From Mesaphorura yosii (Eukaryota; Arthropoda; Collembola; Poduromorpha; Tullbergiidae): a stretch of 64,000 nucleotides of DNA. Shown in pieces: positions 24,501-37,600 of the stretch. Both the position numbers and the translations under genes were made by a program. The stretch spans positions 62,001 through 126,000 of the forward strand of contig WIXG01000152.1 in assembly GCA_009869945.1 (NCBI GenBank), written 5' to 3'. The notes under the pieces were generated by a model. The model was given only the letters and a program-made list of their open reading frames with translations, was not told the origin of the DNA and made no database searches. Each line of letters opens with the position of its first letter. The first letter of the stretch is position 1.

Positions 24501-26742
24501 ATTCCATTCGACACAAAATGTAAATCAGTTTGCCAACTCGATTTGTCTACATAACGAAAGGCAAAGCACGGAAAAAATTCAAGTTGAATTGGAACAAGAC
24601 TGGGCTTGCGCAATTTATTCACCTGATATGTTGTAGTTGTGTTCAGGTAGTGCATTCTGAATGACCCTTATAAATCTGCCAAATATTACAAATATTCATT
24701 GACAGCTAATACATGCGGCGCAATTAATATAGAAATTATTACGGATTTCGCAATCAAGCAACAATTAATGAATTATTGGTCGCGAAATCAAAACTCAACT
24801 GAACCTCAGCGCTGCTTCGCCTAACCAAGGGTGTAATTATGTAAGGCGATTATCAACCGTTTTGATTGAATACTTGCACACGGCAACAAATTTGTCGATA
24901 CGATTCACCCTGCACGTGCTTCCTGCATTGGCTCATAGTCATAATTCTCAATACTGTTGGACAACCATTAGGCGTCCATCCGTAATGTAGCGAGTATGAT
25001 ACAATTAGGCATATTTTAACAATAAAACAAGAAATTTGCATTTTATCAAAGCTGTATGCAGAAGTACCCAATAACAGTAAAGCATACATTGTGCTACGCA
25101 TGCCAATATTATTCGGCGATAGTAAAAAGTGGTCTAAAGAAACCATTATTGACAACAACGCTTGTATGTATGAATGAACAATTACAACAAGCTGCACTTG
25201 CTATTAGCTGTAGCTCGAATGTACTTTGCCCTACTGGATCATCATTTGCTTTCCAGCTAAAAAGTACAGATTGATTCTGTCAGCGAAAGCGCTGTCAAAC
25301 ATATGTAACTCGAGGAATCCAAATTAACTAACGAGTGTGCTCTTTTTCCGGTTGCCTTAATTTGTGTGAACCAAATGATATTCCTCAAATCCGCAATGCT
25401 CAGCAGCTCGGAGTAGTTTAGTTCCGAGAATAAACCAACTCTTCCGCCTGCGATACGGAAATGGCTCACTTCAGGGTGAACAGACCAACTGAACGCAGAG
25501 AATTAGAATTCAAGTTGATTGAATTTATAAAAAAGAAATTATGATGATGGTGGTGATTATGATTTACAAGTTAATAATAATAAAAAGCTATTAGTAAAGA
25601 AAATACGTTGGGGAACGGTGTTATTACCATTTCACATCATTCAGATGCCAGAGCACAAGGCACAAGCATGCCTGCCCGTGCGCTGGGCATTATTATGATT
25701 TTGTTTATTGTTGTTGTTATGAATGCCGAATTACATTATTTCGTTCGATTCTTCAGGCAATTTCTCCTCAACTACTTTTCCCTTGTACTGTATCTCCTCT
25801 TCGCTTCAGAACCAAAAGACGAAACTCTGTGCTTCAAGCAAGCCTATGTGCACCGTGCAGGCGGAATACTTCCACGCTGAAGAGCACAGTCCGATTGCTA
25901 TTGCAGTGGTTGACTCTTTCCTTTCTATGATTGCTCGATTTTTACTATGAAAAAGTGCTCTCCTGTTTGATGAGTAACTGAATTGAACTGCCGAGGAGGT
26001 ATTTCCTTTGCTTACGTGTTGCTGAAGTATTACTAAACGTCATATTATTACTTAATAGTACGGCCTTAAAAAGTTCATTGTTGCAGTGTACAATGCAGAG
26101 CGCAGTATAATGCTCGTAATATTATAGGTTCCTTTTCTCTTTTCCTTCGTCTTCTTTTCTCTCAACTTTTATTTATTATTTTCATTTTTTCCTCCACGTT
26201 TGCCTATACAATTCTCGGTTCTATTCAATTTCAAGGCTCGTATTATTGTAATGACTTGATCGAACCCAGTTTTCGTATAAACTGAATTCATTTTGCCTTT
26301 AAGATGATTTCATAGTAATGAATAATACATCTTAAAGAATTGAACTTCCTATCGCATAAAAGCATTATTAATTTTGCCTGGCCGCATCGCATAGCATGTT
26401 TCGTTCACATTTCTGTGCATTCCATGTCAGAGACGCGGTGCGCGTCCAGCACTCAAGTTGTCAGTGATTTCCCATCCTCAGATTTGGAATCAATTTCCAT
26501 TTCCACTCTGTGTCCAATCTCTGCTTGATTACACAAAGTGACACAAATGGTAGATGCCATTCATCAACGACACATTAAGGATGTGACTAAAAGCCTCGGA
26601 CAATAATTGATGGAGGCTGCTATCGTGTCTCGCATTATTTTCAAGTTCATAATTACGAAAAACTATAAAAATACTTGAAATTTTATTGTTATATTGCTCT
26701 CTTGTTCGTCTGTCCCATTCTGATAATCTGCACCCCTCTTCC

Positions 26743-26762
26743 TCCGTCCGTCCGTCCATCCG
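26743..26762. repeat. TCCG/TCCA tetranucleotide microsatellite
   Basis: Three TCCG units followed by TCCA and TCCG. Short and imperfect; no associated gene. Confidence 0.7.
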
Positions 26763-29700
26763 TAATGGGTTCTCGATGATAAAAAAAACTTTAAAATTTA
26801 TAGTCTCTCTCGCCTGCATTCTGTTGCCGTTGCCGGTATCATCCTTCATACTGGGCCTTGGCAATAGCAATGCGTAGTGGATTCGAGACATGGTCGTTCA
26901 GCAGATTGCGTTGTAGCAGGGGTATTAGGGCTATTATTAGTAAAATATTGAGTTAAGGAAGAGTTTTATGATTATTTATGTGTAATGAAGAGTCTTAACT
27001 AATGAAGAACGAATGAGAAACCCTAAAATCACACATTAACGTAACATACGTTCGCTCCTTCTATTCTGAGAGCATGGAGAATTGGAGTGTGATCCTCGAG
27101 CACTTATCTCACAACAATAGTTAGTAATATTTCCTATAAGGGCTACACAACAATGTCTTGGAGCTCTTTGCCTCACCACAACCACTCTTCCATCCTCTCA
27201 GTGCAGGGCGAGATAAAATCCACCCCCATTAAAGGTTTCCTTTTCGACGTTTTTTCATGTTGTACGCAACCCCCAGAGAGACTCACGATGGAATGTTATT
27301 TTGCCAAGTCGCGTCTTCCATCGTGACTCAACGGCGAGCAACAACTGCTGCTGTTCGTTTCTGAAGGCCTTCCTCTACAATTACGGTCGATTCAACGCAT
27401 CCCGGACCCCGAAAAATAATACTCTTGAGAAAACCAACAAATTGAAAATTGATGACTGGAAATTCGGACCGCTCTTCCTGTAGAGACGTATCAAATTTTA
27501 GTAGTGGTTCTGGCGAGGGAACACGAGTCAAGCAGCAACTCTTTCCTCTTGCACTAATTAATTTTCTGGAATATGTAGACCAGCTGAATCACCTCTGGTG
27601 CGTCTGCAGCATGCAAAAGAAGACTCGTTCCATCTCATTACGACGTCAAGTGCAAGCAAATTTATGAAAATTAAGTCCCAAGCACTGTTTGCTCGTGTTC
27701 TCTTTGGATTAAACCGAAAAAGCGTTTCCTTTGTTCAGGAGTTAAAAGTCAGGGGAAGCTTGGTGCATGAATGAGTCACATCAAAATCGAAATAACGATT
27801 CTCAATAATGCAGGGCAGCAAAGAATGTTGACTAATAATGGTCGGAAGGCCACGAACTGGCAGGCAGTTTTCTGATTCAGATGTTAAAGTCTGGCATGTG
27901 TAGCAATCGCAACAAAGGCAGTAGACGGAGCAAAGAGAACACGGTAAATTTTCGGCAACACAGCAGTCGAGTTTTGTACTTTACAACAATCTAAACGCAC
28001 ACATTACACAAATGGTTCGCCAGGAGCAGGAGCGGCTGAGGACAGCATAAGCGCATTACAGTCTGTTCGGTGAGTGTAGCCTGTGCGGTGCATTTCGTCA
28101 TAATGCCATTTCGTTTTCACAGAAATTCCAACTGCAGCTCAACAGCCGCAACATGTCTCATGCTCGAGCTTCGGTTTCATGGCCACGGCGGCCAGCAGAG
28201 TGGCCGGTCTCATGAATATTATTTCTCAACAAATTTTCTCTCGACACACAAAACAGCAGAGGAGCGCAATGCAGGGACTTGGCTAAGGCCTTTGCTCAGT
28301 ATTTTGTGCAGTTGGTTGAGCGATGAAGATGAACAAAAAACCATCCCCGAGAGCAAAACTGTGAAAACTTGTACTGAAATGTCTCGCATTCAGGGTATGA
28401 TGTATGATGAACCAAGAAGCCCGAGATGAAGGGAGAATGTTGGCTGGCTGGCTGCGGATCTGATCTGTGTGCATTCAATCTGTTTCGAGCTGGCTTGAAT
28501 TCTCACATCCCTTTGCCCTACCTTTTCGAAGTACATGCTATGCACAGGCTGAATTTTTATTATATTATTATTACATTTTACCACCTTTATTAGGAGTGTT
28601 AAGAACGTTTTACGACGGAGACTGACTGCATCATTATAACAATATTGGTGCACAGCGAGCACGGCAAAGCAAAGGCCAAATACATTCAACAATAAAACTC
28701 TTTCCTCAATCTCACAAGAACAACCCTTAAAAGCGTATGAGCAGGGCAGCAACAAAAAATACTTCAAAGCTTAAAAGCTTTTATCCTAAACTCAACTACT
28801 ACTCACCAGACGCAGAACAAACCAGCCAGTCTGCATACAATGTAATGCAATGTACTTTCTTTTCCTCTCTGAAAGGTATTCCAACCAGATTAGATAGACC
28901 AGGCCAGCAACATTGTGTGCTGAACGTGCATGAAGTGGACGAAGAAGGTAAGAAAAGGAGAGCCCATTGTTGTCGAATATTATTCTTATTATTATTGCAG
29001 CCAAATAAGAAGACTGCGTACAACATAGTTTCGTTTGTTGCTCCAACCCTGCTCTCCACAGCCTGAACACTCTGACTACGCCAAAAGGCAGCAGCAGCAA
29101 CAGTGTAGTGCAACAATATCATACCATTTTTGTGGTTCTCCCGTTGCTGTGCAATCGTGCTGTTTGTTGGTGGTTCCTTTTTACACTCGAGCTGCCATTC
29201 CATTCCTTCCATACATCCATCCACTCGGCCCTCCACTACCAGCAAATATTCCTGAAAGTTCGGTCCAAAATAACTTAATTATTCACGAACTGTTAAATTA
29301 TTAACCCCGAAAAGCGTCAAATCGCACATCAGATGCGACAACCTCGTAAACTCAGTGTCCGACTACGCATTTGGATATTTGGAGACAAAGAAACCAAAGT
29401 CCATGAGCCCACCCGTCTGTGCTAGAAACTCAAGTTTGTGGTTGTGAAGTGCAATTTCGTTCCATCGCCATTCTTTGTGCGTGAAATAAAACTACAGATT
29501 TACGGATTGGATACTTCCAAATAAGGGCAACTTTAAATTCAGCTTGGAAATGTGCAAGGTGAAGTTGTTGTGAATACGAAATTAGCATCAGGCGAAGATG
29601 CTCCTCGCGAAATTGCTATTTTTACGACTCTGTGAAGTGTTGGATGTGCACTTGTGCGTGGTGTGTGTGATGTGAAATTTAATTGACAACGGAATATGAT

Positions 29701-31630
29701 TTTACGAGTACGTCTGCCGCTTGGAGAATGAACTCGCAGACAGCACGTAATAAATGCAGTTATGGATTACGTGTGCAAATTGTACGCTGGTGAATTGTAA
29801 TTGCAGCACGTTAATGGTAAGCTCAATGCTAAATTGAGACTTGTCAAATGAAAAATGAATGAGAATTGTGCGTTGAGTAAACAGAGCTTGTTCACATTTA
29901 GTTTCCTCATAATTTAACAAGTTGACTGACTTGTTGATTTCTTTTGTATCATTTGCCTCTGATTATTATAATGACTGGTCCTTGCACTGCACTGTCACAG
30001 CAACAACCACATTCTGGTTGTCAATCCCAGCGAATTTGTATGCAACAAGTTGTCGTTGACTAATTAATTACAGTTCACGGGGCTCACTAATAAATAACAA
30101 TGGGTAGCGACAACCGGAATCTGATCTGAGCTTGATCGCTGCCTGACCCGCTGCATATTTGAGATCCACCCTGGATCGAGAGCGAAGGAAGCTTCCTACA
30201 ACGCATTTCACACAAAAAGTCAAGATACAAAAGACCAAATACTGCTTGAACTGTGCCAATTCATGCTTTGAGGCGAAGAAATTAAAATACCCCACATCCT
30301 TTCAGCGTCAGAAATAAAAACGACGCGAGTGCAACGGCTGGCAGTAACTCATCTCGTAATAATTTGAATTGTGGTCATATTTACCCAAACCTTTGAATCA
30401 TTGCCTCGGCGCTTCAGCACTCACTAATTCGATGGTTGGGAGCTTAACGAACGGATTCGCAACCAAATAAGCACAATACATTCTAATCCGCACTAATTAA
30501 TCACGTTTTTCTGCGTGAAAGTTTGACCGCGCTTGCATTGCAAAATCTTCAGCCGAGAAACAATTTCATACGAAATTGTGTTTACACCAGAATGCTCTGC
30601 AGTGACCACATTGTTTGTTTTTCTATAGCGCTAAGCACGAATAGTATGCACGATATCTGTGGATGAAGGATCAAATATTCATTTATTAAATTCTTTTCTA
30701 TCGCTATTGACTCCAACATCACAATGCTCCGTGCCGCATCGAACCATGGAAGCAAACTGTAACTTTTGCCTGCAGCTTGCGTAGTGAGCAAGAATTTGAT
30801 ATGGTCAGTAAAAATAGAAAATTAGCTTTCAGCACAGGAAGTTTTTCTGATTCCTAGAAATCAGCAAACCTCGCCTCAACAAAGGAGTCGTAGCAATGAA
30901 GTTTTTCTGTCCGAATTGAATTAAAAGTTCCTACAATATCTGCATTCCTTTCGTGCCTTGACAATATCCTCGTGTTGCTTTATGCAACGGGTAGTTTGCA
31001 ATTTGGCATTTTTGGTCAGAGTCTGGCTAGCCTTTATGAAAATTGGAGTCTCTCATGAAGTGACGCGTGATGCCATGAAAGGCACAAATAACGTGAAAAC
31101 AGCGCCAGAATATTTTTATTGGCACTGAGCATTCAGATGAAGTGCATCTGCGAAGTGGGAAATAAGAAGGAACAAAAATGGAAGTAACATAATAACTCTA
31201 TCTTTGCACAATGCAGGTTCAGATACTTTGTGATAAATGGTATGCGTCTGATAATAAGATTCTATAAAGAATCGACTCGTTTTTCGTCAGCGTCCTCTTC
31301 CTCGAGGAACGGAGCACCGACGCAGGAATATTTAAGGAGAACAAAAAAAATCGTGAGTCAAGTTATTATAAAAAATTCAGCGCATTGACCAGTACCACCA
31401 ACAATCATCATCTGCATCATCATCGCCATCGCATCACCAAAGTATTTTTAAAAACCAAACCAATTCTCATCTCATCTTCATTATTCTCATCCTCTCCATT
31501 CTAGTCTTCATTTTGTCTGGTTCATAGTTCCTCTTTATCTCAATCTTGCTCATCTTATTCTCAAAAATGTCTTACAACAGAATAATAAAGACGAGCATTT
31601 TCTCTGAAAGAGGAAGAATGAAAAAATATG

Positions 31631-31649
31631 ATAGATAGATAGAATAGAT
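31631..31649. repeat. GATA-type tetranucleotide microsatellite
   Basis: Short interrupted run of ATAG units (ATAGATAGATAGAATAGAT). A GATA-factor role is possible but unsupported. Confidence 0.65.
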
Positions 31650-34600
31650 CATGTTCTCTTTTTATGCCTCCAATCATATTTTATAACGCATTGTTTGTCA
31701 GGTTCACGCTGTAACTTAATCTAGAGCAAACGTACACGAATAAAATAATCATATATAAAAGTCAAAAACATTCATACTGCATACTTCTTGGGTTCAGTAC
31801 TGTGCCAGTGGACGGTTCGAGATTTGCAGCGAGAAAAGATGTCCATGTGTTGCCTGTACTCACTTAATCATGAAATGATTTAATACAATAACGCAACATT
31901 GATCTTGTTCAGATGTATGAATCACGTGTTTACCTCTTGATATCTTTAATTCATTGTTAAACAAGAAATTTGTAATTCCAATTCTTATCTCTCCTTGGGT
32001 TTACATCCTACGCGCCAGCAAGAGCGTTGACTCATTGAAAATGTCGAACTTTGATGTTGATGGAATTCCCAGTAAAATTATCTTTCCTGCAAGTTAATCT
32101 ACGACAAGGACAATGAAGTCAACAGAAGGAAAGATTGAGTTGGTAGTTTCCCTTCCTTTAAGAAGAAGCAATGAACAAACCTTACGAAATCGATGTGGTT
32201 TCGGTTTCCGTAATTAGCAGGTACAAAAATGCTTGCGATTCAGACAAAATGCGCAGTGTAATAACCGCAATCAAAAGTAATTAAACGAAGCTTCTTCTCA
32301 ATTGTTTTGCAAGGTACTGACTCACAGGAAGCATGATTCAAGTTTCCGGGGCCGGCTATTCGTTTTGCATTTTTTGCGTGAAACAAGCAAAACGTCAGGC
32401 CGTGGAGCAAGGCATCGCACGCGTCCTCCTCCCATGTACAGCAGCAATAATTCAATTTCCTTAAGATTTCACACCTTTACTTTGACACTCAGTTTCTCAT
32501 CTGAAAACGTTTACTCATTTTTTCTGGAATTCTTTTTAACGCTTTCGTTCAACCCTCCTTTCTTAAGACTAAATTTTAATCAAATTTTGTTCTCTGATTT
32601 TAATTATTTCCGCAGGCATGTTTCGTACTCTTTTACATAACAATGAGACCTCTTGGCTACAGCTCATCCTGCTCCTCCACTTGGAGCAGAATTTTGCACC
32701 ATAAATCCATCTCACTTGAAGTCTTTGCTAAATACGCAGACCAGTTCGGACGATAGAAAGTATTCTCAATGCAAAAGTAAACTGATCGCAATGCATTGTT
32801 CTTCATTATCAGGTCGTTTTATGCCTATTTATGATAAAAGCTTTTAAATTTAAAAATAGTTAAAATTAACGCTGTTAGATATGGAACGTTGGATCCGGCA
32901 CTGCGTGAATTTATATTTACAATGATTTCATGGGCGTAAATTCAGTTTTGCACCCAGTCAGCAAAATTGTACCACACGAGTCGAAACGACTTTATATCTT
33001 TCGCTATGTGTGCATCTGTCTTGTCGATTTGATCTTAGTACGTCCGTGCCCTTTATGGTTGGAAAGTTCACCCCGTTGAAGAAGACAGAGCGTTAAACGG
33101 TCATTATATCATGTTTTTGTGTTTCCTAATTCTACGCTCATGGTTGGGCTCAGTCCTTTTGTGTTTCTCTTTTTGAACCTCCAATCATAAATTTTGGTAA
33201 TGATTTTTTATTTCTTTTGCAATGTTTTGCATGGAGCCGACCGCGAGTACGAATCCGAGAGAGGGTTTATTTTCTGTTTCTTCTTTTAGTTTTATTTATT
33301 TTATGTTTTATTATTTATCTTTGTGTGACGGAATTCTTCTTCTGCAACACAAAAGAAAATATAAGACTCATAATGCGCGCAGTTAAATTCTGAATAATAA
33401 TTTCTCCTCAGGATGATGAGAAGTGTAATACCATATCGGTCCGAATCCTTTTTCGCATTTCTCGAGTCTGCACATTAACGGTAAGTCACGCTGGCTTAGT
33501 TGGCGAGCCGCGAAAGACTGCTAATTTTGTTTAAGACGCTGTTAATTCATGCATAAAAATATTTATGGCTTCAAATGTACCTTTAATTACCCTTCTCAGC
33601 CGACTCCCTTCTCCGCTCCTCTTTACGGCCTGCCTCATTTTGTCTGACTGATTCCTAATGTGTTGTTATTTACAGCGCAATGAAACTCACTCATTTAAAA
33701 TGTATAAAAGTTCATTATTTGCATTGTCTGCCGCGTTCGGTTCTTTGCTCTTCTCTACTTATTTAATGCCTGTCCAGCTGATGAGTCTACAAGTTCGGAG
33801 CTCTGTAATTATTTAATTTACTGTGCTACACTCCGCTTTATTTTCCATTGTTGTCTTTCCTTGTCCGCTTGAAGGACTGAAGGCACTCCTTTCTCTGGTT
33901 GTCTCCTCCTGATGCATGTTACTTTTCCGCATGAATGCGAAAGAAGAATCGTATAAAGCACTGGCGGAGATTTCTCATCATTTTTTATTGCGCTCATGGT
34001 GTGAGCACGAAGCCAAATTGACGGTCATATAAATTTTAAATTTGCATGAGTGTGCACTCGTAAAACGCGGGTTCAAGGAACAGAAATCAGAAATGCGGAC
34101 AGAAATAGCATCACGGCAGACATATCGGTCTGCAAGTACTCGCGGGGTTGCGTTCATGTATCGTGACTATCACGACAAAAAGGTACAGGCAAAGTGGCAT
34201 AGGTACCTTCCTCCCTGTTAATGGGCAAACTTTCGACCTCGTCGTTCCCTACGTGTCCTCCGAGTCAGTCTTAAGGACAGAGAACTTGCAATTTCGCATA
34301 CACGCATAAATAGAGATGAAGCTTCACTACCTCAGATTCATTTCGAAATTAGTGTTGCACATAACAAATCTTTCCGGTTCCGCTAAGCTCCACGCTTTCC
34401 GAACTCATAAAGCCACCCTTGGAGTTTTGCAATCGGCTGTCATGCCAATCTCAAAGACTTTTAGTTCCGATAAGTTGAATTCAGTTTCCCGTCTTCGACT
34501 CACCATCTCACATTTTCATAAAATCTCTCCCAGATTCAAACCTGCGAACACAAGTTAACTTATTTTTGCTTTTATTTTTGTTTTTACAGATTTACAACGA

Positions 34601-37600
34601 GTGCTGACTGATGACGATGGAAATAACATAACACGTTTTCAAAAAGCCAGAAAGAATCGTAAAATTCAGCTCCTCTGCAAGAAGAAATTTGATTCATCAT
34701 TTCTTCCAACTAGAAATTGCGGAACCTAACTCGGCTCGGCGGTTCTTGTTGACGTAAGCGAAGTACAAAATATAAAACACACAACGCAAGAAAAAAAACG
34801 ACACAGATTTCTGCAGTTCGCCGCAGAAACATGTTTGGTAAACCAGAGTCATAAATCGACCTTAAATTCAGATAGGAAATGGGATTCTGGGCCAGAAAAC
34901 TTTTGTATTGCAGAATGAATAATTAACCTGCTAAGTTGTCGGTTCAAAAGTCAGAGAGGAGTCCTAAATCGCGCTAATCTATTACAAACGGTGGTAGGAG
35001 TCCGCCCGACGTGACAGTCCATCTTGATTATTCTCGGAGCAGGACAGACATAGAGATTAGGCCGAGGAGAAAGCTAATAATCACCAAAGTTGCGTAAGCA
35101 AAGAAATTCCTGCTTGACAGGGGCACAGAAAAAGTCGAGGAGACCGGAGAGAAAGGCCGAGACATTGCGTTGGTCATAATAAAGTGTTTGTCAGAGAGAC
35201 AACGCGATTCTCTTGACTTTTGGTACTTTTTCCCCTGGATCTCTCGTGTTCTCACTTTACTATTACATTACGCACGCAATAATTTGAGGAAGTAGAGAGG
35301 CCATAACAATGCGAACATGATCAAGTGAAGCGACCAACTTTGTTTGTGCAGGTTGTCTCTTCCGAGCGCAGCAGTGTGGTACTTCGCACACGACTCAGCA
35401 GCTAGCATCCAGGCTGCGCGCGAGACAAGAGCTCTTGGTCCGTTGTGAGGGGAAGGATTTTGAACCAGGCGGAACAAGAGCCGAGAAACCGAAAGATACA
35501 CAGGAGAAAGAATAGAAAATAAAAATCGTGCGTATAATATGTGTATTATTTGGATTGGAATGCCGAGGCTGTAGAGTCGAGATGATGTCTAGATTCAAGA
35601 GCCTCTAAACTCTCTCACGACAACGGCGGAATCTCGCCCTGACTCTTCTTCGGTTTCTCCTCGCCAAAGAAACAACGAAGACTCCTGCTGCTGCTGTCGT
35701 GCACGAATGGCTGGTGTCTCACTTTGACTCCTGACTCGAACAATTCGAATTATTGCAATTACTCCGCACTAAAGCTATCATCAGTGACGAATCTCCGTCG
35801 AAATAAGAGAACAGAAGAGCCGAGCTTTAACTCTTTCCCATTCGTCTAAGAAAACAGTCATTAAAAGTGCTCTAAAGTGAAGTAAAGTAGTGTCATCAAA
35901 AACGGATTGCTCGTGAACTGCAGTTGAGTGTTAACGGCGAAGGAGCAGATTCTCAGCCGAGATACTAATAATAACAGAAGCGAACAGGAGTAGTAAATAG
36001 TAATTGGAGATGCAGAGAGACGAATAGTAATAACTGTAAAGACGACACGAAACGTTTGTTCTTGCCAGTAGACAGAATAGGGCAAAAACGTGAAACGCAA
36101 CCGACTCGCGAGTGTGCATGTGAATCTGTGCGTCTTAATCCGTTGTTTCTAAGTCATAAAGTAAATGTTTTGAGAAGTTATTTTTTTGTCTGTCTGTGCA
36201 GCATCAAATCTTAATGTGAGAAACACAAGTTCGAAAAGCAAGATTCAAGAAACAAAAGAACTCATGGAATAGGGATGAGAAGTTTCAAGCAAGCAAGAAC
36301 ACTTCGACAGATCATGACAAATCAGCATTCCTGTAAGCTGCCAAGTAATTAGTCTTTTCTCTCTTCAATGCATTGCTTTGTACGCTTAGAATTAAGTTGC
36401 TTTACTGCTGCTGCTGCTTCTGGTTCCATCCAATTTAATTTATTTTTCTCAGCTCCGGCTGAAACGATGCAAGTGTGCAGCGTCAGTATTCAGCAGAGTT
36501 AGTGCTGCGCTGAACTGGTATCTGGTAGGTGTTTATGTAGCAGAGGCTGAGAATTATGAAGACGAATGTATTCAGAGTATAACATTTGACAATTGGAATG
36601 CAATACAAAAATCCAATTGTTTCTTTTCCGAGTCTCTACAGAGAATCTTTCGAATTCGAAGCAATACTCGCACTCCCATTAATTTTTTTGCTGATACAAC
36701 CATTGTATTGCAAAATGACTGCACGCGGAACCTTTTTGTTCCGCCCTGAATTTGTAAGAACAGTGGCCGAGGCACGGTCACCGTACGCCATAAACAATTT
36801 TCACGCTCTTCTTCATTAGTTTACAAAATAGTTTTATCAATTTCCGCTATTTTATTCGTCGTGCGCAAGTGCAGGTTTGGAAATGATCATTTATGATGCC
36901 AATACAGATGAATGTGCGTGTGGGCAATTTATAAACTCCGTGCGCATTTATTTTGTGCTGGAGATGCTCCCTCACCGCGCCGCAACGCGGTCCGGTCGGC
37001 TTCGATTATTAATATAATGATAGCCTGCATTATTAGTTCAGTACGTGTGCATTCTTCCTTTTTATTCATGGAAAACAAGAATTTATGGTTATTGCATAGT
37101 GTGTTTGTTGCTGTCAATACACGAGCGTGGTGCAATGGAAAAGCAGCACAATAAAAGCGCCGTAGTCGGATAAATAGACTCTGACACACGCACGGAGTTC
37201 AACTTCCTTGGCAATTTGTGAATCCAACTGCTTCACTCGAAAATACACTGTTTCCTGTATCATGAAGTAGGAAACTATAAAAAAACAAACGCATTATTGC
37301 ATTAGGCAATTGTTAACCCCGCTGCTCGCTGGTATATTTATTTACAAGGAGGGTACCAAACACCATGCTCCTCTTTAACAATTTCACGCAGTTTTAGGGT
37401 GAAAAGGAAATATATTCTGATATATGCATTATTGTGCAAGTCCAGCGTTTCTTTCCATTCATTCACCCTACGCGCACTTCCTTCGAGTTTTTATTTTTCA
37501 GCCTTATGTAAATAGAGATGTAAATTTCCGTGGAAGAAATGAGTTAAATTTCAGTAAACACGCGGAAAAGTGAGAAAATCATCTTGATTCATCTTTGGGT